Under the pieces are notes generated by a model. That model did not search any database. It was not told the DNA's origin and was given only the letters and a program-made list of their open reading frames with translations. A stretch of 64,000 nucleotides of DNA from NCBI GenBank assembly GCA_963822255.1, contig CAWGGV010000002.1:186001-250000 (forward strand), written 5' to 3'. Source of the stretch: UBA7803 sp963822255. Lineage in GTDB: Bacteria > Pseudomonadota > Gammaproteobacteria > Pseudomonadales > Azotimanducaceae. A program made the position numbers and the translations under genes. Every line of letters begins with the position of its first letter. Within the stretch, counting starts at the first letter, position 1. This document shows, one piece after another, positions 25,011-34,964 of the stretch.

Positions 25011-26003
25011 ATGGCGCAGTCATCCTCGGTTCCGTCCCTGCTGGACGCCGCCACCGGAATGCCCAGGGTGTCTGCCGAGGCGTGGCGGCGCATGGGCTGG
25101 CTGCGGCGATATCTGATCGCCGTGCGCGCGGCGGTGCTGCCGCTCACCGTGTTCTCGTGCTTGTTCGGCGGCCTGCTGGCGCTGCCCTGGACGCCGCCGG
25201 AGGGCTGGCGTCTGATGCTCGCCACCACCGCCCTGGTGCTGGCCCATGCCACCAGCAACCTGCTGAACGATCAGCTGGACTGGGCGCTGGGGCTGGACCG
25301 GGAGGGCTATTTCCGGCTTCGTTACGGCGCTCAGCCGCTGGCCCACGGCTTCATGGGGTCGTTCGGCCACGGCCTGCTGCTGCTGGCGACCGGCGCTGCC
25401 AGCGTGGCGGTGGGGCTGGTGGTGTGCGGACTGGCGGGCGCCCCGGCCTACTGGCTGGCCGGCGCCGGCGCGCTGGTGCTGCTGCTGTACACCTGGCCGC
25501 TGAAGCGGCTGGGGCTCGGCGAGCTGGCGGTGTTTCTGGTCTGGGGGCCGATGATGGTGGGCGGCGTCTATTGGGTAGTGAGCGGCGATTGGGGCCCCGA
25601 AATCGTCGTGCTCTCGGCCCTGTTCGGCCTCGGCCCCACGGTGGTGGTGCTCGGCAAGCACGCCGACAAGCGCCGCGACGACGCCGCCCGCGGCATCCGT
25701 ACCCTGGCGGTGATCGTCGGTCCGGTCTGGGGCCCGGGGCTGATGGCGCTGCTGGCCGTGGGGCAACTGGCCGGGGGGGTGGCCTGGGCGTCGCTCACGG
25801 GGCGGTGGGCTTACCTGGTGCTGCTGGCCGCGCTGCCGGCCCTGGGCTCGCTGGTGCGGGTATGCGTGCGCAAGCGGCCCACGGCCCGGCCATCGCGATA
25901 TCCGGCCAGCGTCTGGCCGCTGTGGTACACGGCGGCGGGCTTCCGCTTCGCCCGGGCCACCGGAGCGGCGCTGGTGGCCGGTGCCTTGCTGGATGGCTTA
26001 TGA
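25011..26003 (+). CDS. UbiA-family prenyltransferase (MenA-like)
   Basis: The 330-residue integral membrane protein has about 8-9 hydrophobic helices. The first Asp-rich motif SNLLNDQLD is at residues 82-90 and the second is GKHADKRRDDAARGIRT near 224. Both bind Mg-prenyl diphosphate. The pattern resembles 1,4-dihydroxy-2-naphthoate polyprenyltransferases more than UbiA, but no menaquinone genes are nearby, so the aromatic acceptor is open. It begins 17 bases after the phosphotransferase-fold gene and may be in the same transcript. Confidence 0.8.
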   Translation: MAQSSSVPSLLDAATGMPRVSAEAWRRMGWLRRYLIAVRAAVLPLTVFSCLFGGLLALPWTPPEGWRLMLATTALVLAHATSNLLNDQLDWALGLDREGYFRLRYGAQPLAHGFMGSFGHGLLLLATGAASVAVGLVVCGLAGAPAYWLAGAGALVLLLYTWPLKRLGLGELAVFLVWGPMMVGGVYWVVSGDWGPEIVVLSALFGLGPTVVVLGKHADKRRDDAARGIRTLAVIVGPVWGPGLMALLAVGQLAGGVAWASLTGRWAYLVLLAALPALGSLVRVCVRKRPTARPSRYPASVWPLWYTAAGFRFARATGAALVAGALLDGL

Positions 26004-26069
26004 CCGGCGCGCCGGCCTTGGCACCGCGCACTGTTCCCGCGCATCCGCGGACGGGGTCGAAACCGGCCG

Positions 26070-26573
26070 CTACTGCGGCGCCATCTCGAACAGCCACAAG
26101 CCATCGGACGCCACCGCGTCCGCGCTGGCGCCGACCTTGTATTTGCGGTTGATCTCGGCGACGAGGGGTGCCACCAGCGGACCGTCCTTGACCCGCATCA
26201 GCCGCCGGGGGTAGACGGCGCCGTCCACCCGCAGCAGGGCGCGCCCGTCGCGCTCCGCTTCCACCGGCCACTGTTTCCACAAGCGCCCGAGCTTCGAGTT
26301 CATGTAGCCGCAGGGAATGAAAATGCGGCCGTCGTGAACAAGGATCCAGGTGGTCCGCGAGCGGGCGGGATCGAGTAGCTGAAACTCCACGGTCGGCCGG
26401 TCCTTCAGAAACTGCCAGTCCGGCTCCGGGCCCGCGTAGGGCTGGCCGGACGAGAACGGCCCTCCTGCCACCGGCCCCAGCGGGCCGTCGGAGAAGCGGG
26501 CGGCCAGCGCCACGCCTCCCCCCAGGATGGCGAGGACGACGATGATACCCACGACGATTCTGATGAAACCCAT
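26070..26573 (-). CDS. hypothetical membrane-anchored protein
   Basis: I do not recognise this family. The 167 residues have one N-terminal transmembrane anchor (about 5-25, IRIVVGIIVVLAILGGGVALA). A soluble domain follows with VEFQLLDPARSRTTWILVHDGRIFIPCGYMNSKLGRLWKQWP and VYPRRLMRV. The layout suggests a periplasmic domain held in the inner membrane. It lies convergent to the UbiA-like gene and divergent from argE, with 155 bases to argE's start. Confidence 0.6.
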   Translation of the reverse strand: MGFIRIVVGIIVVLAILGGGVALAARFSDGPLGPVAGGPFSSGQPYAGPEPDWQFLKDRPTVEFQLLDPARSRTTWILVHDGRIFIPCGYMNSKLGRLWKQWPVEAERDGRALLRVDGAVYPRRLMRVKDGPLVAPLVAEINRKYKVGASADAVASDGLWLFEMAPQ

Positions 26574-26728
26574 GATGCGCTCCCGGCGCCTCCAGGTAGA
26601 ACCGAAGAGTGCGGTGGATCGTCCGCTCGATCAAGTCGCAGCAGACGGCAAACGCTGGCCCACCCCGGCGGCGTGGCCGTTGCGGAACCGCTATCGCGTT
26701 TTCGCTGTGGCGTCTTTATCCTTGTGTC

Positions 26729-27907
26729 ATGTCGGACAGCCGCTTCACTCCTCGGGAAATGCTCGATGCGCTGGTGGGTTTCGCCACGGTGTCGCGCGAT
26801 TCGAATCTGGACATGGTGGACTTCATCTCGCGCTACCTGGCCCGCCACGGGGTCGAAGCGCGGACGGTCATGAGCGACTGCGGCGGGAAGTCCAATCTCT
26901 ACGCCACGGTGGGGCCCATGGTGCCCGGCGGCGTGGTGCTCTCCGGGCATACCGACGTGGTGCCCGTGGACGGTCAGGACTGGCACTCCGATCCGTTCCG
27001 CGTGGTCGAGCGGGAGGGTCGGCTGTTTGGCCGCGGCACCTGCGACATGAAGGCATTCATCGCTATTGCGCTTGCGCTGGTTCCCGAGATGCACCGGCTC
27101 CGCCGACCGCTGCACTTCGCCTTCAGTTACGACGAGGAGGTGGGCTGCCTCGGCGCACCCCGCCTCATCGAGGCCATCGCCGCCAATCTCCCGGCGCCGC
27201 GGGCCGTCATCGTGGGCGAGCCCACGGACATGCGGGTGGTGACCGCCCACAAGAGCATGTTCATCTTCGAGACCGAGGTGCGCGGCCACGAGGCCCACTC
27301 CAGCAAGCAGAATCTCGGCGTTCCGGCGGTGATGGTGGCTGGCCGGCTGGTCAACTGGCTGGCCGAGCGTCAGGACCGGAACCGCGAACGCGCACGGCCG
27401 GACTGCCCGTTCGAGCCGGCGTACTCCACCTTGCACTGCGGCGTCATCAACGGCGGCACGGCGCAGAACATCACCGCCCGCCGCTGCCGTTTCATCACCG
27501 ACATCCGGACCTTGCCCGAGGAGGATCCGCTGACGTTCTTCGAGGGTCTCGAGCGGTTCGCGCGCGAGGAGCTCGAGCCGGCGATGAAGCGCGTGCATCC
27601 GGACACCGGCATCGAGTTCCGCGTGCATGCCAACGTGCCGGGCTTTCTGGCGGGGCAAGACGATCCCGCCGTGGTGCTGGCCAAGCGGCTCACGGGCCAG
27701 AACAGCTCCGAGTGCGTGGCCTACGGCGCCGAGGCGGGACAGTTCCAGCAGGCCGGTTTGTCGGTGGTCGTCTGCGGTCCTGGCAGCATCGATCAGGCGC
27801 ATCAGCCCGACGAGTACATCAGCGTGGATCAATTCGAGCAGGGCACTGCCTTCGTTCGCCGGCTGATCGCCGAGCTCTCGGAGCGCCCTATGGGCGGTGA
27901 GCCATAG
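26729..27907 (+). CDS. argE: acetylornithine deacetylase
   Basis: The 392 residues belong to the M20 dinuclear zinc amidohydrolases. Motifs are GHTDVVP (His74, Asp76), GRGTCDMKAF (Asp106), SYDEEVGCLG (catalytic Glu136/137) and VGEPTDMRVVTAHKS (Glu164). The GRGTCDMKAF and GEPT patterns are typical of ArgE rather than DapE, so the likely reaction is N-acetylornithine to ornithine plus acetate in arginine synthesis. It starts at 26729; the open frame upstream is not needed. The fumarase start lies 8 bases after its stop. Confidence 0.85.
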   Translation: MSDSRFTPREMLDALVGFATVSRDSNLDMVDFISRYLARHGVEARTVMSDCGGKSNLYATVGPMVPGGVVLSGHTDVVPVDGQDWHSDPFRVVEREGRLFGRGTCDMKAFIAIALALVPEMHRLRRPLHFAFSYDEEVGCLGAPRLIEAIAANLPAPRAVIVGEPTDMRVVTAHKSMFIFETEVRGHEAHSSKQNLGVPAVMVAGRLVNWLAERQDRNRERARPDCPFEPAYSTLHCGVINGGTAQNITARRCRFITDIRTLPEEDPLTFFEGLERFAREELEPAMKRVHPDTGIEFRVHANVPGFLAGQDDPAVVLAKRLTGQNSSECVAYGAEAGQFQQAGLSVVVCGPGSIDQAHQPDEYISVDQFEQGTAFVRRLIAELSERPMGGEP

Positions 27908-27915
27908 CGGCTAGA

Positions 27916-29490
27916 ATGACCCGATCATTTTCGCCGAAGTCATTGCCGATGCCCACCGCCAGTTCCCGAGCCACCGTCATCCGCCAGCAGGACGTCATTC
28001 AGAGCGTGGCGGACGCGCTGCAGTTCATCTCCTACTACCATCCGCTGGATTTCATCCGTGCCATGCGCGAAGCCTGGGAGAAGGAGGAGTCACCGGCGGC
28101 GAAGGCCGCGCTTACCCAGGTGCTGGTGAACTCGCGCATGTGCGCGCTCGGCAAACGCCCCATCTGCCAGGACACGGGCATCGTCATCGCCTTCGTGGAA
28201 GTGGGCATGGATGTCGGCTGGGAAGGTGACATGAGCCTCGACGACATGATCAACGAAGGGGTGCGGCGGGCGTACCTGGCACCGGACAACGTGCTTCGCG
28301 CCTCGGTGCTCGACGACCCGGACGGCAGCCGGGCCAACACCAAGGACAACACCCCCGCGGTCATCCACTACCGGATCGTCCCCGGCAACCAGGTCAATGT
28401 GGAGATCGCGGCGAAGGGTGGCGGCAGCGAGGCTAAGGCCAAGTTCGCCATGCTCAACCCGTCGGATTCGGTGGTGGATTGGGTGCTGTCGGTGGTGCCG
28501 CAGATGGGGGCCGGCTGGTGCCCGCCCGGGCTGCTCGGCGTCGGTATCGGCGGCACCCCGGAAAAGGCCATGCTGCTGGCGAAAGAGTCGATGATGGAGC
28601 CCATCGACATCCACGAGCTGAAAGCGCGTGGCCCGCAGAGCCACGAGGAGGAGTTGCGCCTCGAGCTGTTTGAGAAGGTGAACGCTCTCGGCATCGGCGC
28701 CCAGGGGCTCGGCGGGCTCACCACCGTCATGGACGTGAAGGTGAAGCAGTACCCCACCCACGCCGCCAACAAGCCGGTCGCCGTCATCCCGAACTGCTCG
28801 GCGACGCGTCACGTGCATTTCACGCTCGACGGCTCGGGCCCGGCGCGCTTCGAGCCGCCGGACCTGTCGGAGTGGCCCGACATCGCCTTCGAGCTCGGTG
28901 ACGATGTGCGCCGGGTGAACCTGGATACGCTCAGTCGCGAAGAGATTGCCAGCTGGAAGGCCGGAGAGACCTTGCTGCTGTCGGGCCGGCTGCTGACCGG
29001 GCGCGATGCCGCGCACAAGAAACTGGTGGACCTGATCGCCGCCGGCGAGCCGCTGCCCGTGGATCTGACCAATCGGGTGATCTACTACGTCGGGCCGGTG
29101 GACCCGGTGCGGGGCGAGGTGGTGGGGCCGGCCGGGCCGACGACCGCCACCCGAATGGACAAGTTCACCCGCATCATGCTCGAGAAGACGGGCCTCATCG
29201 GCATGGTGGGCAAGGCCGAGCGCGGCCCCGAAGCCATCGAGGCCATCCGCGACAACGGCGCCGTGTACATGATCGCCGTGGGCGGCGCCGCCTATCTGGT
29301 CGCCAAAGCGATCACCCGCTCGACTCTGCTGGCGTTCCCCGAGCTCGGCATGGAAGCCATCTACGAGTTCCAGGTGAAGGACATGCCGGTGACGTTGGCG
29401 GTGGATGCGCAGGGTAACTCCGTGCATCGGGAGGGCCCGAAGATCTGGTCGGCCCGTGCCGCCGAGCGCATCCGGGCCGCCAACGTCTGA
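27916..29490 (+). CDS. class I (iron-sulfur) fumarate hydratase
   Basis: The protein has 524 residues, or 513 if the ATG at 27949 is used; neither start has a strong ribosome site. Three cysteines expected to bind the 4Fe-4S cluster are C84 (RPICQDTG), C202 (GWCPPG) and C294 (PNCSATRH), matching the FumA/FumB arrangement. The C-terminal beta part contains GPTTATRMDKFT and GGAAYLVAKAI. It reversibly hydrates fumarate to malate in the TCA cycle. It converges on a TonB receptor 4 bases away. Confidence 0.92.
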   Translation: MTRSFSPKSLPMPTASSRATVIRQQDVIQSVADALQFISYYHPLDFIRAMREAWEKEESPAAKAALTQVLVNSRMCALGKRPICQDTGIVIAFVEVGMDVGWEGDMSLDDMINEGVRRAYLAPDNVLRASVLDDPDGSRANTKDNTPAVIHYRIVPGNQVNVEIAAKGGGSEAKAKFAMLNPSDSVVDWVLSVVPQMGAGWCPPGLLGVGIGGTPEKAMLLAKESMMEPIDIHELKARGPQSHEEELRLELFEKVNALGIGAQGLGGLTTVMDVKVKQYPTHAANKPVAVIPNCSATRHVHFTLDGSGPARFEPPDLSEWPDIAFELGDDVRRVNLDTLSREEIASWKAGETLLLSGRLLTGRDAAHKKLVDLIAAGEPLPVDLTNRVIYYVGPVDPVRGEVVGPAGPTTATRMDKFTRIMLEKTGLIGMVGKAERGPEAIEAIRDNGAVYMIAVGGAAYLVAKAITRSTLLAFPELGMEAIYEFQVKDMPVTLAVDAQGNSVHREGPKIWSARAAERIRAANV

Positions 29491-29494
29491 TCCG

Positions 29495-31828
29495 TCACTG
29501 CATCCGGTACTTCACGTCGATGCCGAAGGTGCGCGGCATGCCGGCGAAGCGCACCATGGCGTCGGCGGCGTAGCTGACGTTGTTCCAGTAGTACTCGTCG
29601 GTGACGTTGCGGCCCCAGGCCGAGATCTGCCAGGGCCCGCGCGCCGCGCCCGCTCGCACGTCCACCAGGGTGTAGGAAGGAATCTTCAGCAACGGATCCT
29701 CACCGAAGAAGGCGTTGGTATCGTCCTGGTAGTTGGCGTGGGCACCGACGAACGCCTGCCAGCCGTCGCCGACCGGCCACTGGTACTGCACGTCGAGGTC
29801 CGCCTGCACCTTCGGCGCCACCGGGAACGGCTCGCCGGAGAAGTCCTGCACCTGACCCCTGAAGTTGAAGTTCTGGAAGTCGCCGTCGATCTCCGTCTTC
29901 TGATAGCTCACCGACGGAGTGATCGTGAGGCCGTCCAGCGGCGCCCAATCGAGCGACGATTCGAAGCCGACCACGTGAGACTTCGGCACGTTCACCAGAG
30001 CGGGCAGGGGACCGAACACCGGGTCGAGAACGTCGCCCAGAATCTGCTTGTCCTGATAGTCGTAGTAGAACACCGCACCGTTGAACTGCACCGTGGAGCT
30101 CGCCAGCGACGACTTGAAACCGGCCTCGTAGGCCAGCAGCTTCTCCTGGGTCACCGGCTCGAACTGCCGCGACAGCGCGATCGCCAGAGTGGGGAATGAA
30201 CCTGCCTTGTAGCCCTGGCTCACGTTGGCGTACAGCAAGGTCTCGGGCAGCACGTTCCAGTTCACGTCCACCCGCCAGGAGACGTTGTCCTCGTCGAGCT
30301 GGTCGTAGACCAGGCCGGGCTGGAATTCCGGGGGCGGACCCATGGTGCCGCAGCCACCGGGCGGAACCGGGGTATAGCCCGACAGGCCGTAGAGCGACCG
30401 CAGATATACCTGAATCGCCTCCGATTGGCCGCCCCAGCCGGGGTTCGACGGGTCGGCGGCGTCCCGGCTGCAGCCTTTGAAGTCGCGCTGGGAGTTGGTA
30501 TAGCGGGCGCCCGCCTGCACGGTGAGAGCGTCGCTCAGCGGGTATTCGGCGTTGGCGAAGAACGCATAGGTGGTGATGTCCTGCCACGTCTGCGGCACGG
30601 AGTCCGGGCCGTAGACGCCGACCACGAAGGCGCTGGTAGCGTCCCCGTAGTACTGATGGAAGCGATCGACGGTGTCGTCCTGCTGGTAGTTGGCGCCGAC
30701 GATCCAGTTGCCCTGGCCGTGGAAGCCGCCGGACAGGCGCAGCTCCTGATACCAGGTGTCGATGGAGCCGAACTGCTCGCTGTAGTAGTCCTGAAAGGTC
30801 GTGCCGTCGCCCTCGAGCGGCTGATCGCGATCGAACTTCTGGTACGACGTAAGCGACGTCAGGGTCAGGTCCGGAGCCAGATCGTAGTCGAGCCGCAGGG
30901 TACCCATGTAGAAATGGTTGTCGTTCTTCAGGCTGCGGTCGGGGTTCCAGTCCGCCTTGAGCGGGTCGTGGGGCGCGGTGGGATAGTCGACGAACGCCTG
31001 CGCCAGCGGAACGCCGGGGCTCCGCGGAATGACGGCGAAGAACTGCGGTGCCGGATTTTCCGATTGATCCTGCCAGCCGTGCAGGGTCAGCCGCGCGCTG
31101 AGCTTCTCGGTGGCGTCCCACTCCAGCATCATGCGCCCGTTCAGGAAGCTCTTGGCGCCGAGCGAATCGTGGCGGGTGTAGCTCTGCTGCCAGCCGTCGC
31201 TCTGGATGGTCCGCAACGCGACCCGGCCGCGCACGGTGTCGCTCAGCGGACCGCTGAGGAAGCCCTGCACGTCCATGGTGTCGAAGCGCCCGTAGCTGGC
31301 GTCCACGCCGCCTTCCAGCTCATCGCCCGGCTTGTTGGCGATGTAGTTGATCGCGCCGCCGGTGGAGTTCTGCCCGTACAGGGTGCCTTGCGGGCCCTTC
31401 ATCACCTCGACCCGCCGGACGTCCAGGGTGGTGCCTTGAGTCTCCGCCGTGAACGGCAGAGGCACCTCGTCAGCATAGACACTGACGGTGGGTCCGGCGC
31501 TCAGCGTGGTTTCCACGAAGCCGACGCCGCGGATGCTGTAGACCGGCGTGCCGTAGAGCGTGTAAGTGTGGTTGAAGCCGGGAACGATCTTGACCAGATC
31601 GGCCGTGTCCTTGATGCCCAGCTCGTTCAGCCGTTCCCCGGACGTGGCCGAGATCGACATGCCGACGTCGTTGATGTTCTGACTCACCTTCTGCGCGGTG
31701 ACCACCACCTCTTCGATGGAGCCGCCGCCGTCACGTTGCGCCGGCGCGGCGGATTGCGCATGCGGCGTGGCGGCGGAGATCAGCGCGACGAGGGCGGTAC
31801 AACCAGCGATTCCCGTTCTGTACTGCAT
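29495..31828 (-). CDS. TonB-dependent outer-membrane receptor
   Basis: The 777 residues have a signal peptide ending near ISAATPHAQS. The TonB-box region is SIEEVVVTAQKVSQNINDVG, the plug has LYGQNSTGGAINYIANKP near residue 155, and the barrel ends in FGIDVKYRMQ. It is the same broad group as the receptor at 5582 but clearly distinct in sequence. The upstream 280 bases separate it from the frameshifted acyl-CoA ligase on the other strand. A hydrophobic organic substrate is likely from context only. Confidence 0.92.
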   Translation of the reverse strand: MQYRTGIAGCTALVALISAATPHAQSAAPAQRDGGGSIEEVVVTAQKVSQNINDVGMSISATSGERLNELGIKDTADLVKIVPGFNHTYTLYGTPVYSIRGVGFVETTLSAGPTVSVYADEVPLPFTAETQGTTLDVRRVEVMKGPQGTLYGQNSTGGAINYIANKPGDELEGGVDASYGRFDTMDVQGFLSGPLSDTVRGRVALRTIQSDGWQQSYTRHDSLGAKSFLNGRMMLEWDATEKLSARLTLHGWQDQSENPAPQFFAVIPRSPGVPLAQAFVDYPTAPHDPLKADWNPDRSLKNDNHFYMGTLRLDYDLAPDLTLTSLTSYQKFDRDQPLEGDGTTFQDYYSEQFGSIDTWYQELRLSGGFHGQGNWIVGANYQQDDTVDRFHQYYGDATSAFVVGVYGPDSVPQTWQDITTYAFFANAEYPLSDALTVQAGARYTNSQRDFKGCSRDAADPSNPGWGGQSEAIQVYLRSLYGLSGYTPVPPGGCGTMGPPPEFQPGLVYDQLDEDNVSWRVDVNWNVLPETLLYANVSQGYKAGSFPTLAIALSRQFEPVTQEKLLAYEAGFKSSLASSTVQFNGAVFYYDYQDKQILGDVLDPVFGPLPALVNVPKSHVVGFESSLDWAPLDGLTITPSVSYQKTEIDGDFQNFNFRGQVQDFSGEPFPVAPKVQADLDVQYQWPVGDGWQAFVGAHANYQDDTNAFFGEDPLLKIPSYTLVDVRAGAARGPWQISAWGRNVTDEYYWNNVSYAADAMVRFAGMPRTFGIDVKYRMQ

Positions 31829-32071
31829 GGGACTCCCAACTTAACTACCATTTTTCATTTTTGCCCGCCGACGCCGAGACAAACGATCGGCATTCGCCGT
31901 TCTAACGACGTGGTCGGGGGGCAGCGGAGCCGAGCTTTATAGCACAGGCGAAAAGCGACGTTCAAATTTGCGACGGTAATTTGCTGGGTCCGAGCGACGC
32001 CGACGGCAACCGTCCGGCGAGCGCTGGCAACGGCCTGCGAATTGGTATAGGTTCGGATTGATATAGGTTGT

Positions 32072-32085
32072 TGAAACGCGTTTCA
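32072..32085. promoter_or_regulatory. 14-base perfect palindrome TGAAACGCGTTTCA (operator)
   Basis: The palindrome lies 24 bases before the acyl-CoA ligase start in the 280-base gap between divergent genes. It fits the published PsrA-type pattern (G/C)AAAC-N2-4-GTTT(G/C) for TetR regulators of beta-oxidation. Its core recurs at 35819-35829. Two TATAGGTT direct repeats lie just upstream. The rest of 31829-32071 shows no gene. Confidence 0.6.
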
Positions 32086-32108
32086 TTCAGTTCGGAGACT
32101 CGTGAATC

Positions 32109-33813
32109 ATGGCTCTCACCCGACAAGACGTGCTGGCGGAGCTCACCGGGCCGGGCGGCCCGTTCGAGATCAGGCGGGCGGAAGTGAACGGCGTTGAACA
32201 GCCGGTTTACGTCAACGCGCCGGCCAGCATGCGCGACGTCCTGCTCGGCACCCGGCAGTTCGCTGACCGCGAATTCCTCGTCTACCAGGACGACCGCTGG
32301 ACGTTCGACGATCACTTCCGGCGTGCCTCGGCGTTGGCGCATCTGCTTCACCGAGCGGGGCATCGGCCCCGGCGACCGGGTGGCCATCGGCATGCGCAAT
32401 TACCCGGAATGGGTGATGTCGTTCTGGGCCTGCCAGGCCATCGGTGCGGTGGCGGTGACGTTGAACGCCTGGTGGACGGGAGAAGAGCTCGAGTACGCAC
32501 TGGCCGACTCCGGTGCCCGCGCCGCCGTGCTCGACCGCGAGCGTCTGGACCGGCTGGACCCGTATCTGGACCGGCTCCCTGTGGAGCTGGTTCTCGGGGT
32601 CCGGGACGCGGACGGCTCGCGCCCGCGCGGAGCTGCTGGATGTGGCGGTGAGCCCCTACCTCGGTCGTGCGGCCGAGCTGCCCGACGTGGCGCTCGAGCC
32701 GGACGCGCCATCGACCATCATGTATACCTCCGGGACCACGGGTCGCCCGAAAGGCGCCGTGGCCACGCCACCGCAACCACATCACCAACCTGACCAATTC
32801 GCTGCTGTCCGGCGCGGTGGGCGCGACGGCTCGCCGCGCAGACGGCCGGACGCGCCGGCGGCCGACGCGGCCCCGCCCCAGTCGGTGGGCCTGCAGACCG
32901 TTCCCGTTCTTCCACATCGGCGGCCTGACGGGTCTGTACCTGATGACGGCCGTCGGCGGCAAGCTCGCGCTGCATGTACCGCTGGGACCCGGAGCAGGCG
33001 CTCGAGCTGGTGGAAGCGGAAGGCGTGAACGCCGTGGCCGGCGTGCCCATGGTGGTCCGCCAGCTGCTGGAGCGGGCTCGCCGGCAGGGCCGCGCGCTGC
33101 CTAGCCTCGGCGGCATCGCCTCCGGCGGCGCGCCGGTGCCGCCGGACCTCATCGACACCATCGGCAGCCAGTTCATAAGCGCGTGGCGCCCGGCAACGGC
33201 TATGGTCTCACCGAGACCACGTCGGCGGTGATCGCCAACGGCGGTGAGGACTACTTCAAGCGGCCGGACAGCGTCGGCAGAGCGGTGCCGGTGGCGGAAG
33301 TGCGGGTGGTGAGCGACGACGGCGCACGATCTTCCCGACGGCGAGATCGGCGAGATCTGGATCAAGGGGCCGAACATCGTCAGCGGCTACTGGAACAAGC
33401 CCGAGGCCACGGCGGAAGCCTTCACTGACGGCTGGTTCCACACCGGCGATCTGGGCTACCGCGATGCCGAAGGCTTCTACTACGTGGTCGACCGTAAGAA
33501 GGACGTGGTCATCCGCGGCGGCGAGAACGTCTACTGCGCCGAGGTCGAGGCGGTGCTGTTCCAGCATCCGGACGTGCAGGACGTCGCCATCATCGGGCTG
33601 CCGCACCGCGAGCTGGGCGAGGAGGTGACGGCCGTGGTCGAGCCCCGCGAGGGCCATACCATCGACGCCAACGATCTGCAGGGGTTCGTGGCGCAGCATC
33701 TGGCCCGATTCAAGGTGCCGACCCGCGTCATCGTCATCGACGAGCCGCTGCCGCGCACGGCCACCGGCAAGGTGCTGAAGCGCCAGCTCAAGGACCTCTA
33801 CGCCGCCGGCTGA
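32109..33813 (+). pseudogene. AMP-forming acyl-CoA ligase broken by about eight single-base indels
   Basis: Pieces in all three forward frames join into one ligase of about 568 residues. The N-terminus is ELTGPGGPFEIRRAEVNGVE, then RVAIGMRNYPEWVMSFW, IMYTSGTTGRPKGAV, VPFFHIGGLTG, APGNGYGLTETTS, GWFHTGDLGYRDAEGFYYV, VIRGGENVYCAEVEAVL and a C-terminal catalytic PLPRTATGKVLKRQLKDL. Frame changes fall near 32346, 32621, 32768, 32840-32912 (two), 32973, 33174 and 33327; most are +1. Between them the protein is perfectly family-like. It is a paralogue of the intact ligase at 20383. Either it is very recently inactivated or the consensus is poor here. Confidence 0.85.
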
Positions 33814-33817
33814 CACC

Positions 33818-33893
33818 TGTGGGAGCGGCCTGTGGAGCGGCCTTGTGGGAGCGGCCTCCAGGCCGCGATTGTGTGAGCGGCCTCCTGGCCGCG
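33818..33893. repeat. REP-like cluster 4
   Basis: Three GTGGGAGCGGCC-type units, one lacking bases, are followed by GGCCTCCAGGCCGCGATT and GAGCGGCCTCCTGGCCGCGA arms. This is the GGCC variant of the family. It separates the convergent ligase and LLM genes. Confidence 0.8.
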
Positions 33894-33899
33894 ACCGCC

Positions 33900-34921
33900 T
33901 CAGCGCCGAGTGCCCGCTTCCAAGCGATCTCCACCCAGCCCCATCACCTGCGCAGTGAGCTCGAACGACCGCACCCGAGCCCCGTGATCGTAGATGTGTG
34001 AGGTGAGAATCAGCTCGTCGGCTCCCGTTCGCGCTGCGAATGCCTCGATCTCCGACCGCACCGACTCGCCGTCGCCCACCGCCGAGCACGAGGAAATGCC
34101 GCTCGATCAGTTGCCGATCCTCGGCGGACAGGGTCGCTTCGAGGTTCTCCACCGGCGGCGGCAGTCGCCCCGGGCGCCCCCTTCGCAGGTTCAGAAACGA
34201 TTGCACCGACGAGGACCGCAGAAACCGCGCCTCGGCCTCGGTGGGCGCCGCGTAGACGTTCATGCCGAGCATGACGTACGGCTCGGCGAGCTGCTCGGAC
34301 GGCTTGAAGTGCTGCCGATAGACGTCGATGGCTTCCATCATGGCGGCCGGCGCGAAGTGCGAGGCGAACGCGTAGGGCAGCCCCAGCGCCGCCGCCAGCT
34401 GGGCGCCGAACAGACTGGAACCGAGGATCCAGATCGGCACGTGGAGCACCGGCCCCAGGGACGGCCTGCACCCGCTGCCCCGGCTCCGTGTCCTGGAAGT
34501 AGCGCATGAGCTCCACCACGTCCCGGGGGAAATCGTCGATGTTCGCGTGGAGATTGCGGCGCAGCGCGTAAGCGGTGATCTGGTCCGTGCCGGGCGCGCG
34601 GCCGATGCCGAGGTCGATGCGCCCCGGATACAGCGCTTCCAGGGTGCCGAACTGCTCGGCGATCACCAGCGGCGCGTGGTTGGGGAGCATGATGCCGCCG
34701 GCGCCGACCCGGATGGATCGGGTCTCCGATGCCACCAGGCCGATGGCCACGGCGGTAGCGGCGCTGGCGATGCCGGGCATATTGTGGTGCTCGGCGAGCC
34801 AGAAGCGGCGGTAGCCGCAGCGCTCCGCGTGCCGGGCCAGGTCGGCGCTGTTGCGCAGCGCCGTGCCGGCGTCCATGCCTTCGCCGATGGGAGACAGATC
34901 CAGAACCGACAGCGCAACCAT
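33900..34921 (-). pseudogene. LLM-class flavin monooxygenase, two +1 frameshifts
   Basis: The N-terminal frame starts MVALSVLDLSPIGEGMDAG and contains RFWLAEHHNMPGIASAATAV and IMLPNHAPLVIAEQFGTLE, a bacterial-luciferase-like TIM barrel. An extra base at 34447 shifts it into LHVPIWILGSSLFGAQLAAALGLPYAFASHF. A second at 34089 shifts it back into a frame ending ADELILTSHIYDHGARVRSFEL, which stops at 33900-33902. Corrected, it is a complete protein of about 339 residues. Such enzymes use reduced FMN to oxygenate or desulfurise small molecules. No substrate can be assigned. Confidence 0.8.
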
Positions 34922-34964
34922 AGCGTTACGATACCCGCCGCGGGCGGCGCAGGCGAGGCTTGCT

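Noticed and set aside
32109..33813. Programmed frameshifting in the acyl-CoA ligase
   Set aside because: About eight separate breaks in both directions with no slippery heptamers or stimulatory structures; indels from decay or consensus error explain them better.
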